From assembly GCA_002354035.1 (NCBI GenBank), contig DEKU01000026.1, forward strand, positions 1 through 30,590: DNA of 30,590 nt, written 5' to 3'. The notes under the pieces are model-generated. The model was not told where the DNA came from. It saw only the letters and a list, made by a program, of their open reading frames with translations, and did no database searches. Every line of letters begins with the position of its first letter. Positions within the stretch are counted from its first letter, which is position 1. Shown here in pieces: positions 1 to 8,781 of the stretch. Made by a program: the position numbers and the translations under genes. This DNA comes from Bacteroidales bacterium UBA2714. GTDB lineage: Bacteria > Bacteroidota > Bacteroidia > Bacteroidales > P3.

Positions 1-1602
1 GAGAAGGAGATGAAGTCCATCATCAAGAAGGCTACCCGTCTGGAGCGCCGCGAGGTGAGCCGCAACGAGGCCCTGCAAATTATGACCGAGCGCAACGAGC
101 CCTACAAGGTGGAGCTGCTCGAGGCCATCCCCGAGGGCGAGACGATCACCATCTACCAGCAGAACAACTTCGTCGACCTCTGCCGCGGACCCCACCTGCT
201 CAACACCCGTCCCATCAAGGGCTTCAAACTGCTCTCGTCGTCCAGCACCTATTGGCGCGGCGACAAGAAGAACAAGTCGCTCAGCCGCATCCATGGAACG
301 GCATTCTTCACCAAAGAGGAGTTGGAGAACTATCTGGCCTATTTGGAGGACATCAAGAATCACGACCACAACAAGATTGGCCGCGAGCTGGAAATCTTCA
401 CTACGGTCGACGTCATCGGACAGGGTCTTCCCCTGCTGATGCCCAAGGGTACGAAGATTGTGCAGACCCTTCAGCGCTGGATTGAGGACGAGGAGACCCG
501 CCGCGGATATATGCGTACCAAGACCCCGCTGATGTCGAAGAACGACCTCTTCAAGATGTCCGGCCACTGGGACCACTACCGCGACAAGATGTTCATCATG
601 GGCGACCCCGACAGCGAAGGCGAGGTGATGTGCATGCGCCCCATGACTTGCCCGTTCCAATACTTCGTGTATAAGAACAGCCAGAAGTCGTATCGCGACC
701 TGCCGTGCCGCTATGGCGAGACTTCGACCCTCTTCCGCAAGGAGGACAGCGGCGAGATGCACGGCCTGACGCGTGTGCGCCAGTTCACCATCAGCGAGGG
801 ACACCTTATCGTCCGCCCTGACCAGATGGTGGAGGAGTTCAAGGGATGTATCGACCTGGCCCGCTATTGCCTCACCACCCTCGGACTGCAGGACGACGTG
901 ACTTACCACCTCTCCAAATGGGATCCAGAGGATAAGGAGAAGTACATCGGCAGCGCCGAGACATGGGAGGCCACCCAGCAGCATATCCGCGACATTCTCA
1001 ACGAGCTGAACATCCCCTTTGTGGAGGACGTCGGAGAGGCCGCTTTCTATGGCCCCAAGGTGGACATCAACGCCAAGAATGTCTACGGCAAGGAGGACAC
1101 GATGATCACCATCCAGTGGGACGCCCTGATTGCCGAGCGTTTCGACATGTACTATATCGACAAGGACGGCAGCCGTCAGCGCCCGTATATCATCCACCGC
1201 ACCAGCATGGGCTGCTACGAGCGCACGCTGGCATGGCTGATTGAGAAATATGAAGGCGCGTTCCCCACTTGGCTCATGCCTGAGCAGGTGCGCGTGCTGC
1301 CCATCTCCGAGAAGTTTATGGACTATGCCGAGCAGGTGACAGCCGAACTCCAGCGCAACGGCATCGAGGCCACCCTCGACCGCCGCAGCGAGAAGATCGG
1401 CTACAAGCTGCGCGAGGTGCGCATGCAGAAGATTCCGTATGCACTGCTCATCGGCCAGAAAGAGCAGGACGAGAAAGTAGTGGCCGCCTGGAACCGCAAG
1501 GACGGCGACCTGGGCCAGATGCAGCTCGAAGCCTTCATCGACCCCCTCTGCAAGGAAATCCGCACCAAGAGCGTGGAACTCACCATCCGCAAAGCAGAGT
1601 AA
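1..1602 (+). CDS. thrS: Threonyl-tRNA synthetase, 5' end missing (divergent subtype)
   Basis: This class II synthetase charges tRNA-Thr with threonine in the cytoplasm. The reading frame is open from base 1, so the start, the TGS domain and most of the editing domain (I estimate 110-120 residues from the usual ~640) lie outside the window. What remains is the end of the editing domain with the C-R-G-P-H motif, the catalytic core and the C-terminal anticodon-binding domain (LPISEKF, then EKIGYKLREV). The three expected zinc ligands are visible: Cys in MTCP (codon 649-651), His in SEGH and His in IIHR. Motif 2 (FRKEDSGEMHG) and motif 3 (GCYERTLAW) are present. The core differs from the usual bacterial form: MTCPFQ replaces MNCPHH and ISEGHLIV replaces DDAHIF. 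I associate this variant with a clostridial-type ThrRS. In many Bacteroidales infC follows thrS; here a terminator follows. Confidence 0.95.
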   Translation, partial: EKEMKSIIKKATRLERREVSRNEALQIMTERNEPYKVELLEAIPEGETITIYQQNNFVDLCRGPHLLNTRPIKGFKLLSSSSTYWRGDKKNKSLSRIHGTAFFTKEELENYLAYLEDIKNHDHNKIGRELEIFTTVDVIGQGLPLLMPKGTKIVQTLQRWIEDEETRRGYMRTKTPLMSKNDLFKMSGHWDHYRDKMFIMGDPDSEGEVMCMRPMTCPFQYFVYKNSQKSYRDLPCRYGETSTLFRKEDSGEMHGLTRVRQFTISEGHLIVRPDQMVEEFKGCIDLARYCLTTLGLQDDVTYHLSKWDPEDKEKYIGSAETWEATQQHIRDILNELNIPFVEDVGEAAFYGPKVDINAKNVYGKEDTMITIQWDALIAERFDMYYIDKDGSRQRPYIIHRTSMGCYERTLAWLIEKYEGAFPTWLMPEQVRVLPISEKFMDYAEQVTAELQRNGIEATLDRRSEKIGYKLREVRMQKIPYALLIGQKEQDEKVVAAWNRKDGDLGQMQLEAFIDPLCKEIRTKSVELTIRKAE

Positions 1603-1630
1603 GAAACACCCAGAAATCAATGTATAAGCA

Positions 1631-1666
1631 GCGGGCCGCGCCTTTCGGCGCGGCCCGCATTTTTTA
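1631..1666 (+). terminator. Intrinsic terminator of thrS
   Basis: A perfect 12-bp GC-rich stem (1631-1642 with 1647-1658) closes a TTTC tetraloop and is followed by A and a run of T (1660-1665). It lies about 28 nt after the thrS stop codon. Confidence 0.95.
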
Positions 1667-1785
1667 TATTCGGAGCGTTGCCCCACTGCCTTTTGGCAGT
1701 TTGAATATGTTCTATGAGGCATTGTCCTGAACGGCATTCATTTGCTCACGCAGCGCAACATGAAGGAGAGGACAATTATCAGGTA

Positions 1786-2095
1786 CATGAGTTCGGGATA
1801 TCTTTGTTGATACCTCAATCAGAAAAAAAGAATGGTGATTACAAGGATATTTGTATATTTGTGTTTGTAAATTAAAGATACGGTCTTGCGATTACTGACG
1901 ACAAAATTACTGAATCCTTTTTGAACTGTGGACGAGTTCAGCAAGAATTTCGACTCCGAACTTGAGGAAAACCTTCTGTCGGCCTCATCTCCGGCTCCAT
2001 AGATAAAACGTCCCGCCGTAGGTGGGCTTCCTTGTTTCGCCCCGCTTTCTGAGGAAAATTGTACATTTCAGCACGTATCATATCCCGAACTCATG
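1786..2095. repeat. Widely spaced 16-bp inverted repeat
   Basis: CATGAGTTCGGGATAT at 1786-1801 is the exact reverse complement of 2080-2095. The arms enclose 278 bp. Flanking bases do not show an obvious target-site duplication. Terminal repeats of a MITE-like or decayed insertion element are one explanation. Confidence 0.6.
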
Positions 2096-2148
2096 CAATT
2101 GGTAGAACCTGCCAATATGTTAAAAGTACGGGACGAGTTATTTTTCCT

Positions 2149-2178
2149 TTTGCAATTATGATTTTTTTAGTATATTTG
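2149..2178 (+). promoter_or_regulatory. Bacteroidota-type promoter for the PKD/T9SS operon
   Basis: TTTG at 2149-2152 and TATATTTG at 2171-2178 are separated by 18 nt, matching the Bacteroidota sigma-ABfr consensus (TTTG, about 19 nt, TAnnTTTG). The predicted start near 2184 gives a leader of about 24 nt before the ATG at 2208. Confidence 0.8.
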
Positions 2179-2207
2179 CAGCATCTATAATCTATAATTA
2201 TTACTTT

Positions 2208-4859
2208 ATGAAACTCTGCACTATATTGAGAAACAGTTTTTTGGGTGTATTGCTGCTGTCGTGTGCAATATGCTCTAAAACATCGGCTCAATCCCCTGTT
2301 CCGCTGTGTGCAGATTTCCATGACTCTGTGCGGACAGCATTTGACTCTTCTGATGAATTAACTGAAAACGTGCCGCCGGCGCCGCAGAATGTGCGGGGGC
2401 CGCATGAGGTGTGTCCCGGCAGCTCGGAGTATTATATGGCAGATGCCACGTCGGATGATTATATTATTTTGTGGGAGTGGAACAACGGGCAGCCCGATTT
2501 GGCACAGGCCGTGGGAGAGCGGGTGATGGTGACTTTCGACGCGGGTGCGGCCGACATCAGCGTCTATCAGGTGGACCGCCGCACAGGCTGCCGGTCGGAG
2601 GCTGTGGTGTGGCATACCTATCCTTTTGTTTTCGAGCCCTGGCCCTACCCGCCTCAAATCAGGGTGTGCGAGGGGCAGACGTTCGACCTGGACCTCTTGC
2701 CGGACCACCCCGATGTGCCGGTGCTTTATGAGTGGAAGACCCCCGAACCTCTGGCCTATACCCTCACGGTGGTGGGTGACCATCTGCAGCGCAATGTGCA
2801 GGTGATGACCAACTACTTGGGCCATGTGATGCAGGTGCCGCTAACTTTGACGCGCGGGGCCTGTGGCGTAGTCCTGACCGATGCTGTGACGGTGGTAATA
2901 GGAGTGATTGACCCGCCGGTAATACAGAATGAGGTGTTCTGCAGTAATACACAGTGCCATCTGACAGTGGTGTCGGACGAAGACCTTGCCAACGCCGACA
3001 GGGAGCAGACCTACTGGGAGGTGGAGGGCGTGGGAGTGGTGCGCGGTCTGCCAGCCCAGGTGGTGTTCCCTCAAGCAGGGACATACAATGTGGTGTTGCA
3101 CTATGTGTCGAAATACGGTTGCGAGGCAACGTCCACGCACATATTTACGGTGAACGATTTCCCTGCCCTTGAGTTGGTGGAGAGCGGGGGGATGCTAAGT
3201 GTGACCGGGACGGGAACGGGTGGCTTTCACTATGTGTGGGATCCAAGCGCGCCGGATGGCCCAACAATCCCCACCCCTACAGTGCAAACCAAGTGCACCG
3301 TGTGCGCGCCCAACGGCTGCTGCACTACTTTGACCTACATGCCGCCCCTGCCGCCTTGTGTGGAGGAGTCGGGGATGGTCAATGTGGTCCATAAATGTTA
3401 TAACATAGTGGAGGTGCAGTTGGCGGCAGGAGTGGCGCTGCCCGCCAAGCTCTCGTTTCTGAGCGGAGGTGTGGCAGAGGGGGATGTTGTCATGTTGGAG
3501 CGGTCGGTCAGCCGGCTGCTGGTGCCGTCGCGTTTGGTAAATGGCATCAAGGTGCAGTGGGGTACATCCACCGGCAGCCACTGCGAGACGGTGGCGATGA
3601 CACCGATAGAAAGCGACTGCTGGCTCGATTTTACGGTCAGCGGCGACTGTAATGGCAATATAATCATTGAGAACCAGTCGGCCTGTGCGGCCCCCACTGT
3701 AATGCAGGCAGAGGTGTCGTACTATGAAGGTCCGACCATCTATAGTGCGGGGCTTGTGGATGCGGTTTCAGTCCCGGCATTTGTGGGGTCAAATCAGGAA
3801 AAGGAGTTTGCGATAAGGATAAGCGTAGGCGATGCCCCCGACTGCTACATCGAGTATATCCGCCTTTTCGGCCCGCAGGTGCTCTTACGCGATCTGCCGC
3901 AGAGCATGCAACTGTGTGTGAGTACCCCTGCGATGTTCAGCGCCACTTTGAACGGTTGTGTCAAAACGGTGCGGTGGGAATTTGGTGACCCATCGTACAA
4001 TTTTGGCAACGATATTTACCATACTTTCAGCAGGGGGGTTCACAGGGTGACACTCACTGTGGAGGGGTGCAATGGGTGCGTACAGTCGGAGGTAATAAAT
4101 GTGCATGTTGCAGTGAACGATATAAGTCGCAATATTCAAGATGACTATGCGGACATAATTTGCTTTGGGAATCCCAAACCTGTCAGTTATAAATCGCAAG
4201 GAAACTTTCCTTCCCCGCCCGATCTTTATTACTGGACTCCGCAGGTGACGCTTTACGACCATAGTGACCTGTATACGAAAAGGTTCGATGCGTATGCGGG
4301 TGGTGACTACCGAGTGCTGGAGGTGAACCCGATCAACGGGTGTAAAGGAGAGGCAACGGGAAATGTGAATTATCCCAATGAGGTGCTGGCAATCATCAGG
4401 TGCAAGAGCGCCTATTGCGAAGGGGAGGAGGCGCTGGCCATAGGCTATGCCAGCGAGCAGTACCAGTACCAGTGGCGCCTGACAGACGGCACCGGGAACC
4501 TGCTGGAGTCATCGACCGATGCCAACTATCGCTTCACGGTTCCACAAGGAGAGAGCTGCACCCTTGAGCTGGTAGTGACGGACAATCAAGGCTGCACCAA
4601 CCGCGACACCAAAACCATTGCGATAAAAGCCCTCCCCGCGGGGGCGATGGAGCCGTCTGTTCCGCAGATGGATCGGGGCAATGGTCTCAGTGGTTACGGC
4701 ACCCGGTACTATACTGACGGCCCGGCCAGCGCCTATTATGAGGAAGAAGGGGGCATCATCATACCGCAGGCTCCGGGCTTTGGAGGAGTGCTTACGGGTT
4801 GCCACTCGATGTGTGAAAAAACTATTATTAATAATTTAATTATAAGAAGGAGATATTGA
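2208..4859 (+). CDS. Large secreted protein with PKD/Ig-like domains
   Basis: 883 aa. The N-terminus has a typical signal peptide (short basic start, LGVLLLSCAIC core, likely cleavage after SAQ near residue 27-28). The rest is a chain of Ig/PKD-like beta-sandwich modules. The clearest is the PKD hallmark WEFGD at residues 590-594, with weaker ones marked by YEWK, YWEVEG, YVWDPSAP and YQWRLTDG. It is rich in cysteine. Such proteins are exported to the surface or outside in Bacteroidota, often as adhesins or gliding-type proteins; the exact role here is unknown. Unusually, there is no T9SS C-terminal sorting domain: the last dozen residues (from TIINNL to RRRY) are AT-rich coding sequence that also carries the ribosome binding site of the next gene. 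It is the first gene of a two-gene operon; the stop is separated by one base from the next ATG. Confidence 0.85.
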   Translation: MKLCTILRNSFLGVLLLSCAICSKTSAQSPVPLCADFHDSVRTAFDSSDELTENVPPAPQNVRGPHEVCPGSSEYYMADATSDDYIILWEWNNGQPDLAQAVGERVMVTFDAGAADISVYQVDRRTGCRSEAVVWHTYPFVFEPWPYPPQIRVCEGQTFDLDLLPDHPDVPVLYEWKTPEPLAYTLTVVGDHLQRNVQVMTNYLGHVMQVPLTLTRGACGVVLTDAVTVVIGVIDPPVIQNEVFCSNTQCHLTVVSDEDLANADREQTYWEVEGVGVVRGLPAQVVFPQAGTYNVVLHYVSKYGCEATSTHIFTVNDFPALELVESGGMLSVTGTGTGGFHYVWDPSAPDGPTIPTPTVQTKCTVCAPNGCCTTLTYMPPLPPCVEESGMVNVVHKCYNIVEVQLAAGVALPAKLSFLSGGVAEGDVVMLERSVSRLLVPSRLVNGIKVQWGTSTGSHCETVAMTPIESDCWLDFTVSGDCNGNIIIENQSACAAPTVMQAEVSYYEGPTIYSAGLVDAVSVPAFVGSNQEKEFAIRISVGDAPDCYIEYIRLFGPQVLLRDLPQSMQLCVSTPAMFSATLNGCVKTVRWEFGDPSYNFGNDIYHTFSRGVHRVTLTVEGCNGCVQSEVINVHVAVNDISRNIQDDYADIICFGNPKPVSYKSQGNFPSPPDLYYWTPQVTLYDHSDLYTKRFDAYAGGDYRVLEVNPINGCKGEATGNVNYPNEVLAIIRCKSAYCEGEEALAIGYASEQYQYQWRLTDGTGNLLESSTDANYRFTVPQGESCTLELVVTDNQGCTNRDTKTIAIKALPAGAMEPSVPQMDRGNGLSGYGTRYYTDGPASAYYEEEGGIIIPQAPGFGGVLTGCHSMCEKTIINNLIIRRRY
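4845..4850 (+). promoter_or_regulatory. Strong ribosome binding site inside the 3' end of the upstream gene
   Basis: A purine-rich AAGGAG about ten bases before the ATG at 4861 fixes that start. It lies within the last codons of the preceding gene, which suggests translational coupling. Strong Shine-Dalgarno sites are otherwise rare in this window. Confidence 0.75.
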
Positions 4860-4860
4860 T

Positions 4861-7479
4861 ATGAAAAATAGGACAGCCAAATCGGCTATAGATATTGTCA
4901 TGTTATTGTTGTGTATGTTGAATGTCCGGGCGGTGGCCCAGCAGACCGGTTTTGAGCAGCGGCAGACCGATGTGGAGTTCAGGTGGCTCTCGACGGTGAG
5001 CGGCAATGATAGTAGGCTGGGGTGTGGCACGAATTTTGTTGTGGACGAGGATGGTTTTACATACTATGGAGCAACTTTTATGAGAGGCGCGCTTTGGGAA
5101 GACTACACCTCTGTATACCCGGAGTTTGATGTGGATCCGAGAGTGCAGTCATCATTAGCCAGCGGGTTAGTGGTTGTGAAAATTGACACGCTGGGCAACC
5201 GGGTGTGGGCCAAACACTTTGCTTCTAATTTGACTCAATACTCCAAACCCTCGTTCCTACATATACGGGATATGCAATTAAGGAATGGCCTGTTGTATTT
5301 CAGTATGGAAATAGCGGGCCAAAACCCTAATCATTATCAAGTAGACCCATTTATATATATGTTTGACACTACGTATAACTGGCCTTTGCCAGGCAGCAGA
5401 CTATTGCCTGACAGCCTAAAGTGTTTCCCGTTTACTGAAAGAGTGGGTGCTACAGTGGGCATTTTATTTACTATGGATTTAGATGGGAATGTAATTGACA
5501 GGCGCTGCCTCACTCGGGTAAGCAAAGGTTATGAAAGACTTTATTATCGCCGTTGGGATACCATCACCGGGAGTTATGTTTGGGATACTGTTCTAAGCCC
5601 ACGTAGTTATAACTTCTTTTTAGATCCGACATATATTAGAGATCACCATAATAGGAGTCATCTTTTCGTGAAATATCTGGGTACTAATCAATATTTAGTC
5701 GTAGATGAAGACACGCTCTATGTTGGAGATCAGCCGTGGTGGAGGAATGGTTGGCAAGACTCGGTGTGCGATGATTACCATTTAATACTTGATTCAAATT
5801 ACAATGTGATTAGTTTGAAGCCGATGGTGTGCGATATTGACAGGCAGTGTATTACTGATTTTCCTGGTATGAATAGAAATCCAGGTTTTTATCCGACTCT
5901 TGCCCGAGTCAGTATTGAAGGGTTGGCTGTTGACGAGGAGGACAACGTCTACGTGACAGCCAATTTCAATTCGTTCACTTATAACGTTTGGGAGTATTCG
6001 AGGACTGGTTTTAATACTTATTCTGACAGTACAAGTCAATCGTTACCATGGCCGGACCCGCCCAATATAGAGTATCCATTCCGGATGATGCTTGATTCGA
6101 CACACTATATACTGGTGGAGAGTCTGTTTGCAGCGGAACATGTGAGAGCATTGTTAAAATATGACACTGCGGGGAATCTTTTGTGGGTACGGCAGCGGTA
6201 TATGGAAAGCACAGACACAGCACCTTTCCCGTATGACTTTGATGTTCCGATGGCACCGTTGGTAGACTCTCAATATGTGTACTGTAGGCAAAATCATATG
6301 CATGGTTGGCAGGGGATAAGCAAGTACCACCCAGCAACGCTTTGCCGGGATACGCTTGTTCCTCTTTCTTATTTTTTTGACGAAGACCATCAGATTAGGC
6401 TCGAAACAATACCGATTGACCCACCGGACACGAATTATTACCTGCACTCTGAAATACAACCAACTTACCGCACGATTTCGAGATTTGTTTATTATGTTGT
6501 CTATGATAAGAGGACAGGAGATTACGTGAAAGTGATTGTTCCGGGTAAGGGATGGATGGAATCCGAAACGCATGGGTATTACTTTCCCATATATTCGGAA
6601 CCTTTGGCAACCACGCCATTGCGGGACGGCAAGATATGGTCTAAGCAGACGCCAATAGTACAAGCACCAACAATTGAAATCCCTCATACCCCTCAACGCC
6701 GCATTGAGGTTACAGACTTGGAAGACAACAGTACAGTTGCTATAGACTCAACCGTTTACTCTTGGTGTCCGAGCTTGTATTTGTCCGACAGGGGACAGCT
6801 TGTGGCTTCGTCCTATGGTTTATGTTACAACTGCCCACCGCCGCCGATATCTTTTCCGTATCCGGCCGGGAACACTCCAATATATGTCAGTTATTACTTG
6901 CCGGAGTATGACCGGCGGCGGGTGCCGCCCTGTCCGGGGGTGGACAGTGTGGAGGCCGAGAGCGCGATAGGGAGCGCCACGTTGAGGTGGAGCGGGGGCG
7001 AGGGGCATCAGGTGTGGCAGGTGGCACAGATGGCGGCGGACAGCACGGGAGCCGAGCCCGACAGCGCGGCATGGGAGCGCGCCCTGCTGACGGAGACGCA
7101 GGAGCAGTCCCTCACGGTGGCGCTGGACACGTGTGTGTGGCTGCGGGTGCGGGGCATGTGCGGCACGGGGCATTACGGCCCGTGGAGTGAGGCGGTGGAG
7201 GTATGCCCGCAGGTGGGCATTGGTGGGGAGGCGTTGACAGGCGGTGTGGTGCTGGCCCCCAATCCCGCCAACGGGCTGGTGGTGGTGACCGATGCATTGT
7301 CCGGCACGCCGATGAACGGGGTGAGGGAGGTGGAGGTGATGTCGACCATGGGCACTACGGTGTTGAGCCAGCGAGGCAGCGCCTACTTTGACACACGAAC
7401 ACTGGCCGCCGGCACCTATTACGTGAAGGCCGTGACACGGCGCGGCACCTATCTTTTGAAACTGGTGGTGGAGCATTAA
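4861..7479 (+). CDS. T9SS-secreted surface protein with C-terminal sorting domain
   Basis: 872 aa. The signal peptide covers about residues 1-26 (hydrophobic IDIVMLLLCMLNVRAVA). The long middle part has propeller-like repeats of the SBBP flavour (for example VVVKIDTLGNRVWAKHF and LLKYDTAGNLLWVRQ). A fibronectin-III-like module follows (about 693-780, with RWSGGEG and GPWSEAVEV). The end is a type A T9SS sorting domain: APNPANG near residue 800, then STMGTTVLSQ, RTLAAGTYYVK and a terminal LLKLVVEH. Proteins of this build cross the outer membrane by T9SS and are attached to the surface or released. It is co-transcribed with the PKD-like gene just upstream, so the two may form a surface assembly; this is inference. 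Base composition changes sharply near 6900, where the FnIII-plus-sorting cassette is much more GC-rich than the body. No terminator was found after it. Confidence 0.88.
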   Translation: MKNRTAKSAIDIVMLLLCMLNVRAVAQQTGFEQRQTDVEFRWLSTVSGNDSRLGCGTNFVVDEDGFTYYGATFMRGALWEDYTSVYPEFDVDPRVQSSLASGLVVVKIDTLGNRVWAKHFASNLTQYSKPSFLHIRDMQLRNGLLYFSMEIAGQNPNHYQVDPFIYMFDTTYNWPLPGSRLLPDSLKCFPFTERVGATVGILFTMDLDGNVIDRRCLTRVSKGYERLYYRRWDTITGSYVWDTVLSPRSYNFFLDPTYIRDHHNRSHLFVKYLGTNQYLVVDEDTLYVGDQPWWRNGWQDSVCDDYHLILDSNYNVISLKPMVCDIDRQCITDFPGMNRNPGFYPTLARVSIEGLAVDEEDNVYVTANFNSFTYNVWEYSRTGFNTYSDSTSQSLPWPDPPNIEYPFRMMLDSTHYILVESLFAAEHVRALLKYDTAGNLLWVRQRYMESTDTAPFPYDFDVPMAPLVDSQYVYCRQNHMHGWQGISKYHPATLCRDTLVPLSYFFDEDHQIRLETIPIDPPDTNYYLHSEIQPTYRTISRFVYYVVYDKRTGDYVKVIVPGKGWMESETHGYYFPIYSEPLATTPLRDGKIWSKQTPIVQAPTIEIPHTPQRRIEVTDLEDNSTVAIDSTVYSWCPSLYLSDRGQLVASSYGLCYNCPPPPISFPYPAGNTPIYVSYYLPEYDRRRVPPCPGVDSVEAESAIGSATLRWSGGEGHQVWQVAQMAADSTGAEPDSAAWERALLTETQEQSLTVALDTCVWLRVRGMCGTGHYGPWSEAVEVCPQVGIGGEALTGGVVLAPNPANGLVVVTDALSGTPMNGVREVEVMSTMGTTVLSQRGSAYFDTRTLAAGTYYVKAVTRRGTYLLKLVVEH

Positions 7480-7563
7480 AGCCCAGAAACACCATGCTTG
7501 GATTCAATATTGAGGTGCAACACTGTTGTGCAAAGATAGGAAGAGTCATCTGCAGGGCAGACG

Positions 7564-8754
7564 TCAGAATATGCTCCAGGGCTCGATGCCGAGGATTTCG
7601 CTCATGGTGTTGATGCAGCGCATCATGAAGAAGAGCGCACCCGTCTCGTGGGCGGGCACCAGCTCGGTGCCGCCATAGTCGGCGGTGTCCAGCACTATGT
7701 TTTCAGCCCCTTTGGACATGAGGAAGTGGTGGAGGTTGGTGGTGTTCTCGACGGGGACGGTGATGTCCTGCGTATTGTGGAAAAGGAGTATATGCTCGTC
7801 CTTGCGGGGGTTCCAGCCTTGGCAGAGGTTGTCGCTGTCCATGGCGGCAAGGTATCGCTGGGCGATGGCGGTGGTGGTGTCGGTCATGGTGGGGGTGACG
7901 TATTGGGCGAAGGCGAGGCTTCCCACCTTGGCGTCAATCTCCTCGCGGGTGTAGCGCTTGCTGAGGATCCACTCGTCGATATGGCTCAGCACTGGCTCGC
8001 GGAACACCTCGTCGCGGCTCACTCCAAGATTGAAATATTCGTTGTAGGAGAGGAGGACACTGATGACCGTGCTGGGCATGCCCGCAATGGTGGAGTTGAT
8101 AAACTGGCGGTAGGTCTCGTGGATGTCGTAGGAGCCTGCGCCGGCGAAGCTATAGTCGATGTGGATGTTGGGGTACTGCTCATCCACCAGGCGCACCACC
8201 CCCATGGTGGTCTGCCCACCCTGAGAATAGCCCATGTTGAAGAGACGGTCCTCCCAGCTGAACCCCATGTCTTTGAGCAGCTGTTTGCCCGCAATCAAGG
8301 CGTCGACGCTGTTTTGGGCGTTCACGCGCGAAATGCAGTAGGCCTGCTGTTCCTTCTCGGTAACGCCGAAACCGTAGTAGTCAGGCGAGATGGTAATCAT
8401 GCCGCTGGGCAGCATAGTCTTCTGGATGCTCAGTTCGCCGCGCGAGGGGCATTGGTCGGCACGATAGATGGTGAAGTGGTTGTAGAGGATGATGCCACGG
8501 GCCTGGGAGTGGCGCGTCACGCCGTCGGGCAGGGTGATGGTGGCAGAGTGAGGCACGCGCTTGCCGTAGGGGTCGGTCGACATGTAGACAAAGTTGTAGG
8601 CGGTCATCTTCTCCTGTGCATAATACATGGAGTCGGTGACATAAATTTCGGGCGTGGGACCCACGACGGGGTCAATGCGCTCTTCTTTCTGGCAGCTGGC
8701 CAGCACACAACCGGCAGCCAGCAGCACGACAAAGGCCTTAAATCGGAATGACAT
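7564..8754 (-). CDS. Secreted alpha/beta-hydrolase lipoprotein (lipase/esterase-like)
   Basis: 396 aa. The N-terminus is a lipoprotein signal with lipobox LASC and acceptor Cys21 followed by QKEE, so the protein should be membrane anchored, possibly surface exposed. The fold is alpha/beta hydrolase with a nucleophile elbow GYSQGG (Ser177), a candidate acid Asp330 (HNTQD) and a candidate His369 (VPAHE), in the correct order for a catalytic triad. DYYGFG near residue 125 and the overall length resemble secretory lipase/prolyl-oligopeptidase-like hydrolases. An ester substrate is likely, but acyl chain or peptide specificity cannot be read. It lies 27 bp downstream of the vWA gene on the same strand, so the two are probably co-transcribed. 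The start is chosen because it gives a canonical lipoprotein leader. Confidence 0.85.
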   Translation of the reverse strand: MSFRFKAFVVLLAAGCVLASCQKEERIDPVVGPTPEIYVTDSMYYAQEKMTAYNFVYMSTDPYGKRVPHSATITLPDGVTRHSQARGIILYNHFTIYRADQCPSRGELSIQKTMLPSGMITISPDYYGFGVTEKEQQAYCISRVNAQNSVDALIAGKQLLKDMGFSWEDRLFNMGYSQGGQTTMGVVRLVDEQYPNIHIDYSFAGAGSYDIHETYRQFINSTIAGMPSTVISVLLSYNEYFNLGVSRDEVFREPVLSHIDEWILSKRYTREEIDAKVGSLAFAQYVTPTMTDTTTAIAQRYLAAMDSDNLCQGWNPRKDEHILLFHNTQDITVPVENTTNLHHFLMSKGAENIVLDTADYGGTELVPAHETGALFFMMRCINTMSEILGIEPWSIF

Positions 8755-8781
8755 GGGTCTTTTGTTCTATTGTTTTGATGG

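Larger units (their letters stand above)
1603..2207. other. Intergenic region of 605 bp without a convincing gene
   Basis: After the thrS terminator I find no reading frame with coding character. The stretch is AT-richer than its surroundings. It holds a perfect 16-bp inverted repeat (1786-1801 and 2080-2095), an isolated promoter-like TATATTTG at 1854-1861, and the promoter of the next gene at its right end. It may be the decayed remnant of a small mobile element, but no transposase fragment could be recognised. Confidence 0.6.

Noticed and set aside
1669..2148. Transposase remnant
   Set aside because: Translations in all frames gave no recognisable transposase motif; only the inverted repeat supports mobility.
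7500..7540. Imperfect palindrome GCAACACTGTTGTGC between convergent genes
   Set aside because: The stem is imperfect and no T run follows on either strand, so it was not called a terminator.
7648..8751. 367-codon open frame on the plus strand
   Set aside because: It is antisense to the hydrolase lipoprotein, which has a lipobox and a catalytic triad.
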